A stretch of 19,275 bases of DNA from Brumimicrobium sp040882265 (GTDB lineage Bacteria; Bacteroidota; Bacteroidia; Flavobacteriales_D; Crocinitomicaceae). The notes below the pieces were generated by a model. That model had not been told where the DNA came from. It was given only the letters and a program-made list of their open reading frames with translations, and ran no database searches. Positions 1 to 6,925 of this stretch are shown here, piece by piece. The stretch is taken from positions 1 through 19,275 of the forward strand of contig JBBEBO010000133.1 in the NCBI GenBank assembly GCA_040882265.1. Direction: 5' to 3'. How positions within the stretch are numbered: the stretch's first letter is position 1; every line of letters begins with the position of its first letter. Both the position numbers and the translations under genes were made by a program.

Positions 1-1
1 T

Positions 2-17
2 TCCCGAAAAAGCGGGA
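2..17. repeat. Short GC-rich hairpin at window edge
   Basis: Five-base arms TCCCG and CGGGA flank a six-base A-rich loop, followed by CAGGC. It is the most GC-rich spot in the first 200 bases. It may be the end of a terminator for a gene left of the window, or a remnant of a dispersed intergenic repeat; from memory, similar 'CCTGTCCCG...CGGGA' elements occur between Bacteroidota genes. The element is cut by the window edge, so its full length is unknown. Confidence 0.3.
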
Positions 18-206
18 CAGGCAATAACGAAAACTCATGAATAATGCAGGTTAACAGATCCGTTCTTATTTTAATCAAACAAAAAACCAATAAGATTGTT
101 AAAGAAGTATGTTTATAGAGCACCTTTTTAATTTAAATGCTTAATTTATCTGAGAATTAAATAAAATTTATTAACTTATAAGAGAATAATAAAATATTGT
201 TGAAAA
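18..206. other. Intergenic leader without recognisable gene
   Basis: AT-rich sequence ahead of the first gene, with stops in all frames and no open frame of note. I found no exact TAnnTTTG element. The closest matches (TAAGATTG near 91 and TATGTTTA near 109) each have one mismatch, and I could not pair either with a well-spaced TTG. The promoter for the small gene and dps should lie here, but I cannot place it. Confidence 0.4.
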
Positions 207-401
207 ATGGGTAAAAAAGAGCTTTTGGAAAAGAAAATAACGGTTTTAACTGAAAAGTTAAGAGAAGAGAAGCCAGTAGTGCATGAATATTTATTGGAAA
301 ACCCTCAGACGCTACCTGACCAGAGTAACGAGGTGGAATTCATTAAAGCACTTGAAAAGTACGAGAAACATCTCGAGCAGCTTTTACACACAGATAAGTA
401 A
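207..401 (+). CDS. Small charged helical protein, upstream of dps
   Basis: A 64-residue protein of unknown function. It is very rich in Lys and Glu and has no signal peptide, membrane segment or cysteine. Residues 3-22 and about 43-60 have the spacing of amphipathic or coiled-coil helices, separated by a Pro/Asn-containing turn (about 32-40). It ends 25 bases before the Dps start on the same strand, so the two are probably co-transcribed and share the terminator at 929-959. The start ATG follows an A-rich stretch typical of Bacteroidota translation starts. A cytoplasmic role linked to Dps is possible by position only. Its coding potential is supported by the reading frame and the operon position, not by a recognised family. 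Confidence 0.6.
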   Translation: MGKKELLEKKITVLTEKLREEKPVVHEYLLENPQTLPDQSNEVEFIKALEKYEKHLEQLLHTDK

Positions 402-426
402 TTAACAAATAAAACAAACATATAAA

Positions 427-903
427 ATGAAAACATACAGAAGATTAGGTTTCGATTCTGAAGAAACCAAAGAAGTAGTAGAAAATCTAAACAAACTATT
501 AGCAAATTTACATGTTCATTATCAGAAATTAAGAAACTATCATTGGAACGTTGTCGGTCCAGACTTTTTTGATATTCATGAAATTTTTGAACAAGAGTAT
601 AATGAAGTTAAGCTTGAAATTGATGATATCGCTGAAAGAATACGTGTATTTGGAAAGACACCGTATAGCACACTTAAAAAATATTTAGAAATTTCTGAAG
701 TGAAAGAAACAGGCACTGATTTAAGTGCTGATGATATGGTGAAGGAAATTTTAAGTGATTTTGAAATAATTCTTTCTTTTATGATAGATTCTGCAGAAGC
801 ATCAGATAAAATTGGTGACATTGCAACGAATGATTTGATTACAGGATTTATCAAAAGAACTGAAAAGAGACATTGGATGTTGACATCCTTTTCAAAGAAA
901 TAG
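427..903 (+). CDS. dps: Dps-family DNA-binding/ferritin-like protein
   Basis: A 158-residue four-helix ferritin-like protein of the Dps family. Such proteins form 12-subunit shells that oxidise Fe(II) with hydrogen peroxide, store the iron and protect DNA in starved or oxidatively stressed cells. The inter-subunit ferroxidase ligands are all visible: H39 in RNYHWNV, H51 and E55 in the next helix, and D66 and E70 in DDIAERIR. They keep the same spacing as the known Listeria Dps site. Length is normal for the family. The N-terminal tail is short (about 15 residues, with K2, R5, R6 and K15), so DNA binding through a long lysine tail is doubtful. It is the second gene of a two-gene unit and is followed by a strong intrinsic terminator. 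Confidence 0.95.
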   Translation: MKTYRRLGFDSEETKEVVENLNKLLANLHVHYQKLRNYHWNVVGPDFFDIHEIFEQEYNEVKLEIDDIAERIRVFGKTPYSTLKKYLEISEVKETGTDLSADDMVKEILSDFEIILSFMIDSAEASDKIGDIATNDLITGFIKRTEKRHWMLTSFSKK

Positions 904-928
904 TTACTTTTTTAGTTTATGTTAATGG

Positions 929-959
929 AGCGTTGGCAAAATGTCAACGCTTTTTTTTT
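929..959 (+). terminator. Intrinsic terminator of the dps unit
   Basis: Stem AGCGTTGGC (929-937) pairs with GTCAACGCT (943-951), including one G-U pair, around a five-base loop, and runs directly into nine T residues. It lies 26 bases after the dps stop. This is a classic Rho-independent terminator. Confidence 0.88.
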
Positions 960-1024
960 GAACTAAAATTTAAATACATTTTGACTATTACGATCAATTT
1001 CTTTTAAACTTCATAAAAGTTCTT

Positions 1025-1032
1025 TAAGTTTG
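1025..1032 (+). promoter_or_regulatory. Candidate -7 element before the GH18 gene
   Basis: TAAGTTTG matches the Bacteroidota -7 consensus TAnnTTTG exactly and sits 16 bases before the ATG at 1049, giving a very short leader. No TTG is found 17-23 bases upstream; the nearest, at 981-983, is too far. The call rests on the -7 match alone. Confidence 0.35.
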
Positions 1033-1048
1033 TTTAAAATCACACACT

Positions 1049-4009
1049 ATGAGATCTTTGTTGAAGACTACACTATTTTTAATCTTTAGTTTTAATTGTT
1101 TTTCACAGAATAATGTTACCCCTAAAGGAATTCATCAAGAACAATTGGAGTATTATGACAGTTTAGGACATTCTGATGAGTATTACCAAATCAATAACGA
1201 GCCAGCGACAAATGTTAACCACGAAAAAAGTAGCTGTCAGCTAGAGAAATACGTTTTTGGTTGGCATCCTTTCTGGAGTAATGGACTACAAGTAAACTAT
1301 GACTGGGATTTACTCTCAGATATGTCATATTTTTCGTATGAATTAGACCCAAATACTGGTAATGCTTCTACAACCCATGGTTTTGAAACTGCTCAAGCTG
1401 TAACCGATGCGTTAAATAACGGTGTTCGAGTAAATTTGTGTGTAACCTTGTTTAATGATCACGAAACTTTTCTGGGAAATGCAACCTCTGAACAGACTTT
1501 GATTTCAAATTTAATTACGCTAATACAAGACAGAGGAGCACATGGTGTAAATATTGACTTTGAAAGTATGTCTTCCACTGTTTCTGCTGATTTTACGAAC
1601 TTCATGATTGACCTTTGTAATCAAATGCACGCAGCAATACCAAATTCTCAAGTTAGTATAGCCATGCATGCAGTAGATTGGAGTGGGTTTTATGATATTC
1701 CAGCACTTGTTCCTTACGTTGATTTATTTTGTATCATGGGGTATGATTATTACTGGCAAGGAAGTTCAACCGCTGGACCAAACGATCCACTTTATCATTT
1801 TGGGTCTACCTATAACTATACGTTGTCGAAATCTACAACTTACTACCTTGAAGAAGGAGTTCCTGAAGACAAATTAATTCTTGGATTACCATATTATGGT
1901 AGAGAATGGTTAGTAGATGGTCACACTTTGCCAGCAACTACTTTAGCAAATGGAATAGCAGCAATATATAGTACAGTAAAGAACAATGCGAGTGGTGATT
2001 ATGCAACTGCAAATAGAAACTATGAACCTGAGAGTAGATCTGTCTATTATAATTTTTACGATGGCGGAGATCCATATCAATGTTTTATTTCTGAAGCAGA
2101 TGAATTAGCAGAGCGAATGGATTTTATAAATAAAAGAGATCTCGCAGGAATGGGAATCTGGGCATTGGGTTATGATGATGGATATACCGAATTATGGGAC
2201 GAAATTGAAGACCATTTTACGAACTGTATCACGCATCCATGTTCAGGTGAGATTACCGATATGGGTGGTGGGCCACATAAAAATTATTATAACAACGAGG
2301 ACTATACCTTTACTTTAAGCCCTGATAATGCTGCTACAATTGATGTTACATTTACAGAGTTTGATGTGGAAGCAAATTATGATTACCTCTACATTTATGA
2401 TGGTAACGATGTTAATGCTCCTCAACTACCAGGGAGTCCCTTTTCAGGGACAACTTTACCTTCAGCTTTTACTTCTAGTTCAGGCGATTTAACTTTTCGA
2501 TTTACCTCAGACGGATCAACAGTTTCTTCAGGGTTTAAAGCTGATTACATCTGTCAATCGGACAATATTTCACCAACAACAGAGATAGACTCACTAACGG
2601 ACTGGAAAACGCAAGATTTTACCGCTGATTTTAATGATCAAGATAATTCAAATGGTAGCGGAATAAGTAAATCATATTATGCGATTAATCATTTTGATGG
2701 TAACGAGTGGAATGCAAATGGAAACCGAGGATTTCTCAGTGATGATTTTGCAGGTACGACCATTCATCCACAATGGACTATTGAAGAAGGTTCTTGGAGT
2801 GAAGATAATTACTTGGAACAAACCGACGAAACGATAGGAAATACAAATATATATGCACATTTGAATCAGGGTTTATCCAATCAATATATGTATCACTGGA
2901 AAGGTCAATTAGGTGGAACAGGAACAGATAGAAGGGCTGGACTGCATATTTTTTGTGATAATCCAGCATTGACTAATCGAGGAAATTCGTATTTTGTCTG
3001 GTTTCGTTTAGACGACGATATAGTTGAATTTAGAAAAGTTGAAAACGACAATTTTGGCGGTCCACAAGTAGGTGAATCTTTTAATTTTGATGAAAACGTT
3101 TGGTATGATTTTAAATTGATTTACGATAGAGTTAGTGGTGAGGTATGGATTTATATTGATGATGAATTAATAGCTCAATGGACAGATTCAAATCCTCACT
3201 TGACAGGAGATTACATTTCATTTAGGTCTGGAAACTCAAACTATAAAGTTGATTCAATGAGGGTTTATAGATCACGATATCCTTCAGTTACAGTAAATAT
3301 TGGAAACAATAGTACAAGTGATATTCAATTTCAAAATCCATCACCTTCTACTCCTTCTGGGAAGGTGTATTCAATTACAAGAGATGTTGCAAATAATTTA
3401 TCGCTAATTGATGAAGAATTTGTAAATATAGATTGGACAACACCTGATATTGATTTTATTAATGACGGTGCTACAACTGATGAAGACACTATTTATGTTG
3501 TGAATGTTTTGCAAGCACCTTCAAATTGGAACTCAAATGATTTGAATTCTGGAGTTGATGAATTTGAGTATGCTGTTGGAACAGTCCCTTATGCTGATGA
3601 CATTGAACCATGGTCGTCAAACGGTACCAATAATAGTATTATGGTGACATCAAATAACTTTGTAGCAAATGAGTGGTATCATTTTAGTATAAAATCTAAA
3701 AATGGTGCTGGTTTGATTGACAGTCTTAGCTCTGATGGGTTTAGATTGGTTCCGTCAGCAAGTTTGGATAACGAAACACTCTTTATCCCAAAAGTTTATC
3801 CTATTCCTGCAACAGAGCGTCTAAACATTATGAGTGAAATTCCACTTCAAGAGCTAGTGATTTACGATAATCTTGGGCGAGAGGTTGATCGTTTTTCGGG
3901 TGATAATAATTTTGAGAAATCGATTGATGTAGCTAATTATGCCAAAGGAAATTATATCATCAGTATTAAAGACAATCAAAAAACAGTTGAAGTAAAGTGG
4001 GTGAAGTAA
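1049..4009 (+). CDS. Secreted GH18/CUB/jelly-roll protein with T9SS sorting domain
   Basis: A 986-residue multidomain exported protein. Residues 1-20 are a signal peptide (K6 then a hydrophobic run to about C17). Residues 65-390 form a glycoside hydrolase 18 barrel of the YaaH/chitinase-like type; the active-site strand reads HGVNIDFE with E172 as presumed acid and D170 two residues before it, but the usual first Asp of DxxDxDxE is H165. Residues 398-502 are a CUB domain bounded by C398 and C502. Residues about 507-560 resemble the Ig-like segment that in Bacteroidota often precedes a concanavalin/LamG-like jelly-roll (about 560-750). Residues about 905-986 are a type A T9SS C-terminal sorting domain (VYPIPATERLNI...GNYIISI). 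It is therefore probably exported by type IX secretion and attached to the surface or released. The likely substrate is a beta-1,4-linked GlcNAc polymer (chitin or peptidoglycan), but this is inferred from the family. The gene is transcribed alone. Confidence 0.85.
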   Translation: MRSLLKTTLFLIFSFNCFSQNNVTPKGIHQEQLEYYDSLGHSDEYYQINNEPATNVNHEKSSCQLEKYVFGWHPFWSNGLQVNYDWDLLSDMSYFSYELDPNTGNASTTHGFETAQAVTDALNNGVRVNLCVTLFNDHETFLGNATSEQTLISNLITLIQDRGAHGVNIDFESMSSTVSADFTNFMIDLCNQMHAAIPNSQVSIAMHAVDWSGFYDIPALVPYVDLFCIMGYDYYWQGSSTAGPNDPLYHFGSTYNYTLSKSTTYYLEEGVPEDKLILGLPYYGREWLVDGHTLPATTLANGIAAIYSTVKNNASGDYATANRNYEPESRSVYYNFYDGGDPYQCFISEADELAERMDFINKRDLAGMGIWALGYDDGYTELWDEIEDHFTNCITHPCSGEITDMGGGPHKNYYNNEDYTFTLSPDNAATIDVTFTEFDVEANYDYLYIYDGNDVNAPQLPGSPFSGTTLPSAFTSSSGDLTFRFTSDGSTVSSGFKADYICQSDNISPTTEIDSLTDWKTQDFTADFNDQDNSNGSGISKSYYAINHFDGNEWNANGNRGFLSDDFAGTTIHPQWTIEEGSWSEDNYLEQTDETIGNTNIYAHLNQGLSNQYMYHWKGQLGGTGTDRRAGLHIFCDNPALTNRGNSYFVWFRLDDDIVEFRKVENDNFGGPQVGESFNFDENVWYDFKLIYDRVSGEVWIYIDDELIAQWTDSNPHLTGDYISFRSGNSNYKVDSMRVYRSRYPSVTVNIGNNSTSDIQFQNPSPSTPSGKVYSITRDVANNLSLIDEEFVNIDWTTPDIDFINDGATTDEDTIYVVNVLQAPSNWNSNDLNSGVDEFEYAVGTVPYADDIEPWSSNGTNNSIMVTSNNFVANEWYHFSIKSKNGAGLIDSLSSDGFRLVPSASLDNETLFIPKVYPIPATERLNIMSEIPLQELVIYDNLGREVDRFSGDNNFEKSIDVANYAKGNYIISIKDNQKTVEVKWVK

Positions 4010-4040
4010 AAAGCAAGAGTGTAAATAAATAATTCCATCA

Positions 4041-4060
4041 AACCACTTGATTAAGTGATT
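4041..4060. terminator. Weak hairpin between convergent genes
   Basis: Eight-base arms AACCACTT and AAGTGATT around a four-base loop. Read on the minus strand the arms pair fully with one G-U pair; on the plus strand there is a C-A mismatch. No proper T tract follows on either strand. It might end transcription of the converging GH18 and phosphatase-fold genes, but it is weak. Confidence 0.25.
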
Positions 4061-4089
4061 GTTTATTAGCATGTTGAATAATTTTATTT

Positions 4090-4130
4090 CTTAGCGATCT
4101 TTGCGCCTTCTTCGCTTGCTCAGCGGTTAA
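4090..4130. repeat. Possible dispersed intergenic repeat remnant
   Basis: A GC-richer island (CTTAGCGATC, TTTGCGCC, TTCGC, CAGCGGTTAA) sits between AT-rich flanks and ends four bases before the stop codon of the minus-strand gene. It resembles the 'CTTTGCG...CTTAGCGGTTAA' elements that I recall scattered between genes in many Bacteroidota genomes. No second copy lies in this window, so the repeat status is inferred from memory. Confidence 0.4.
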
Positions 4131-4134
4131 AGCT

Positions 4135-5250
4135 TTACTTCACTTCCATTGTAGACCATATTGCATAGTGATCTGAAAAAATATCATTTTGTCTTTCAAA
4201 ATTTAATGCATTAAGTTTTTCGTTGTAAAAAATGTAGTCAATTCTACCTGCAGGTATTTTCCCTGCGTATGTTTTTCCGATACCATACGAAGCCGCTCTA
4301 AACGCATCGTGATATTTTTCGTTAAAAAGACCATAAATATAGGAAATGGGTGGATCGTTAAAATCACCACAAAACACCATTGGGTAATGGCACTTTTCGG
4401 CATGTTTAAGAATTCCACTTACTTGTTTTAATCTTGGCTTATAAGCATTTTTTAACTTGCCAATTAAGCCGTATATTTTCTTAAGTTTTGACTTCGAAGT
4501 TGGTGATTTTTCATCGAAAATTGAATATTCATCTTGTTGTAGTCGTATACTTTGCAAGTGAGTATTGTAGAAGCGAATAGTATCTTTCTTTTTTAATATA
4601 TCAATAAATAAGCAAGACATATCGTTATTTGTCGATTTAATCACTCCTTCATTTATTATTGGATATTTTGAATAAACAGCAAGACCAAAGTTCACGAATT
4701 TTGTTTGCACAGTGACTTTTTGAGTCATATACTTGAACCCTCCAGCTTCCATGATATCATTTTTAGTGATATTCGCTAGTTTTCGGTTGTCTTCAACATA
4801 TTCTTGGAGACATAAAACGTCTGGTTGCGCTTTTTTAAAAGCATTTATAAATCCTTTTTTACTTGTTGAAGAGTCATTATTTACCCATTTATACATATCG
4901 AATAAACGTACGTTATATGACATTACACTAACGGTATTAGAATCACTTGAGATAGGTTCTTGATTACTACTGAAACTAAAGAATCGCAAATGAATTGGAA
5001 TACCTAAAAGCAAAATAATTCCAAGTAAAAATGAAATCTTTCTATTAAAATACAGAAATACAATCGTCAATATCGCTGCACTAAAAAACATTATGGGATA
5101 TGCCAGTCCAAAAAGCTGTATCCACCAAAAATCCTCGGGTGAAATAAAGGGACTTAAATAACTTAATGTTAGACCAAGTGCTAGGATTAATGCAGTGAAC
5201 ACAAAAATCCATTTGATAATATATATCAAGCCTTGACGTAGTTTAGCCAT
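4135..5250 (-). CDS. Membrane-anchored endonuclease/exonuclease/phosphatase-family protein
   Basis: A protein with about three N-terminal membrane helices (roughly residues 8-95) followed by an endonuclease/exonuclease/phosphatase (DNase I-like) domain from about residue 105 to the end. The fold's motifs appear in order: MSYNVRLFD, CLQEY (metal-binding Glu), NTHLQS, CGDFND (catalytic Asp and Asn), RIDYIFYN and SDHYAIW (terminal Asp-His pair). All expected catalytic residues are present, so a phosphodiesterase or phosphatase activity is likely. The substrate is unknown; nucleic acid, phospholipid and inositol-phosphate-like substrates all occur in this superfamily. I start it at the ATG at 5250 (MAKLRQ), which overlaps the rhomboid stop by eight bases. 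An in-frame ATG at 5268 would add six residues and a 26-base overlap. It is the last gene of the mutL-rhomboid operon. Confidence 0.85.
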   Translation of the reverse strand: MAKLRQGLIYIIKWIFVFTALILALGLTLSYLSPFISPEDFWWIQLFGLAYPIMFFSAAILTIVFLYFNRKISFLLGIILLLGIPIHLRFFSFSSNQEPISSDSNTVSVMSYNVRLFDMYKWVNNDSSTSKKGFINAFKKAQPDVLCLQEYVEDNRKLANITKNDIMEAGGFKYMTQKVTVQTKFVNFGLAVYSKYPIINEGVIKSTNNDMSCLFIDILKKKDTIRFYNTHLQSIRLQQDEYSIFDEKSPTSKSKLKKIYGLIGKLKNAYKPRLKQVSGILKHAEKCHYPMVFCGDFNDPPISYIYGLFNEKYHDAFRAASYGIGKTYAGKIPAGRIDYIFYNEKLNALNFERQNDIFSDHYAIWSTMEVK

Positions 5251-6160
5251 TGTTTTTGCTTTGATCAAACAGTATTTGTTTTTCTTTTTTGGTTAAACTG
5301 TCATAACCAGACTTGGAAATTTTGTCAAGAATAGCATCGATTTGTTTTTGTCGTTCTTTTTTGAAACGATTGTAATCTTCATCTGATGCAGTATTGTATT
5401 TTTTCTTTTTACCCCCACCTTTTTTTACTTTCATAGAGGGTTCACCTTTTAAACTCTTCTTGATATTATTTACGGTTGTCTCTGTCCAATTTACAATATT
5501 GTTTTTAGAGCTTATATTTCGAATTGAGAAAATTCCAAAAGCAATTCCACCGAGGTGAGCAAAGTGTGCTACATTATCCATTGTACCCATTCGTAGTAAG
5601 TCTAAAAGAATAAAAACTCCAGCAATAATAATCATTTTTACTTTTATGACTCCAAAGAAGTAGACTTCAGCCATTGGTCTATAAAAAGCAGCTGCCATAA
5701 ATATTGCCATTACTGAACCCGAAGCACCTACAACAAATGTTTGAGTTCCTTGCAATGCTGGAAAAACGCTGTAGGCTATAATTTGAAAAAATCCACCAAA
5801 AATTCCTCCAAGGATATAGGTGTAAAGCATTCTTTTGTTTGAAAAATACTGAAAAAAGAAAGGGGAAATAAAGTATAAGAAGAGCATATTAAAAAAGAAG
5901 TGAAACAGCTCGAAATGAGAAAAAATACTTGTAATTAAACCCCAAGGATGTGTCAGAAAGCCTTTCCAGTCACCATGTAAGGTAAAAACCTCATTTAAAA
6001 ATGGAATCATTGGATTATCAGGACCACTTACACCAAGTCGACCAAAAACAATGAGTATGGCAATGAATAGGAATACTGCGAGATTAACACCAATTAACTT
6101 GATGTGCATACCGCCATACTTCCACTGATACTTTATTTCATCTGTAAATGAACGCGCCAT
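5243..6160 (-). CDS. Rhomboid-family intramembrane serine protease (second copy)
   Basis: A 305-residue protein with about six membrane helices. The rhomboid signatures are all present: HxxxN in the FHFFFN helix, the catalytic serine S147 in GASGS, and the catalytic histidine H202 in FAHLGG. It should cleave membrane proteins within or near a transmembrane segment in the inner membrane. After the last helix comes a cytoplasmic tail of about 90 residues with a strongly basic stretch (KVKKGGGKKKK) and a helical charged end. Such a tail is common in Bacteroidota rhomboids and is absent from the neighbouring copy. It starts three bases after the first rhomboid's stop and overlaps the following phosphatase-fold gene, so it is co-translated with both. 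No substrate is evident. Confidence 0.9.
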   Translation of the reverse strand: MARSFTDEIKYQWKYGGMHIKLIGVNLAVFLFIAILIVFGRLGVSGPDNPMIPFLNEVFTLHGDWKGFLTHPWGLITSIFSHFELFHFFFNMLFLYFISPFFFQYFSNKRMLYTYILGGIFGGFFQIIAYSVFPALQGTQTFVVGASGSVMAIFMAAAFYRPMAEVYFFGVIKVKMIIIAGVFILLDLLRMGTMDNVAHFAHLGGIAFGIFSIRNISSKNNIVNWTETTVNNIKKSLKGEPSMKVKKGGGKKKKYNTASDEDYNRFKKERQKQIDAILDKISKSGYDSLTKKEKQILFDQSKNNG

Positions 6161-6163
6161 ATT

Positions 6164-6925
6164 TTAATAAAATTTACGTTTATTTTTTTGCCAAATTAAT
6201 ACAATGATAAACCCTACCAAAGCACCACCAAGATGTGCAAGGTGTGCGATATTGTCTCCCGGTTGAGTTTGTATAGAGTTAAACAATGCTATCCCAACCA
6301 TAATAATCACCAACCACTTTGCTTTAATCGGAATAGGTGGGAAAAGAAGCATTAGTCGTGTATTCGGGAAAAGATAACCAAAACCAACTAAAACTCCGTA
6401 AACAGCTCCTGAAGCACCTACGATTGGGACTGAAATTCCAGAAATATAAGATTGAACCAATCCTTCAGTTCCAGAAATAACGTTAAACGTATTAATTTCC
6501 CCCATTCTTAATTGAACAATTTTATCTTGCAACTCATACAAATCTTTGTAACCAGCGGCTAATAGTTGTTCTTCAATTGATTTTACTTCAATATAACCTA
6601 CCACTTGATGCAGCACAAAAGCACCAACTGCTGTTGCGACATAAAAGATAAAAAAACGTTTTGGTCCCCAAACTTGTTCCAGTGCAGATCCGAAAATCAC
6701 TAATGCAAACATGTTAAAGAAAATATGAAACAACCCGCCGTGCATAAAAAAGTGACTTACCATTTGATAAGGTTCAAATAACGGAGAGTTAAATACATAA
6801 CCACCTAAAAGAGTAGTCATCGGTATACCTTGCATTTCTCCAAGTGATGTAATTATAAACATAATCACATTTAAGATCAAAAGGTTTTTAACAACCGGGG
6901 GCATATTTCCAAGTATACTATTCAT
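6164..6925 (-). CDS. Rhomboid-family intramembrane serine protease (first copy)
   Basis: A 253-residue six-helix membrane protease. It has HxxxN in LFHIFFN, catalytic S172 in GASGA and catalytic H231 in LAHLGG, giving a complete Ser-His dyad. Between helices 2 and 4 it carries an unusually long soluble, Glu/Lys-containing insertion (about residues 110-155) likely to lie on one face of the membrane. Its ATG overlaps the mutL stop in an ATGA arrangement, so translation is probably coupled to mutL. It differs clearly from the rhomboid immediately downstream in length, tail and sequence, so the pair is not a recent duplication. No physiological substrate can be inferred from the sequence. Confidence 0.9.
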   Translation of the reverse strand: MNSILGNMPPVVKNLLILNVIMFIITSLGEMQGIPMTTLLGGYVFNSPLFEPYQMVSHFFMHGGLFHIFFNMFALVIFGSALEQVWGPKRFFIFYVATAVGAFVLHQVVGYIEVKSIEEQLLAAGYKDLYELQDKIVQLRMGEINTFNVISGTEGLVQSYISGISVPIVGASGAVYGVLVGFGYLFPNTRLMLLFPPIPIKAKWLVIIMVGIALFNSIQTQPGDNIAHLAHLGGALVGFIIVLIWQKNKRKFY

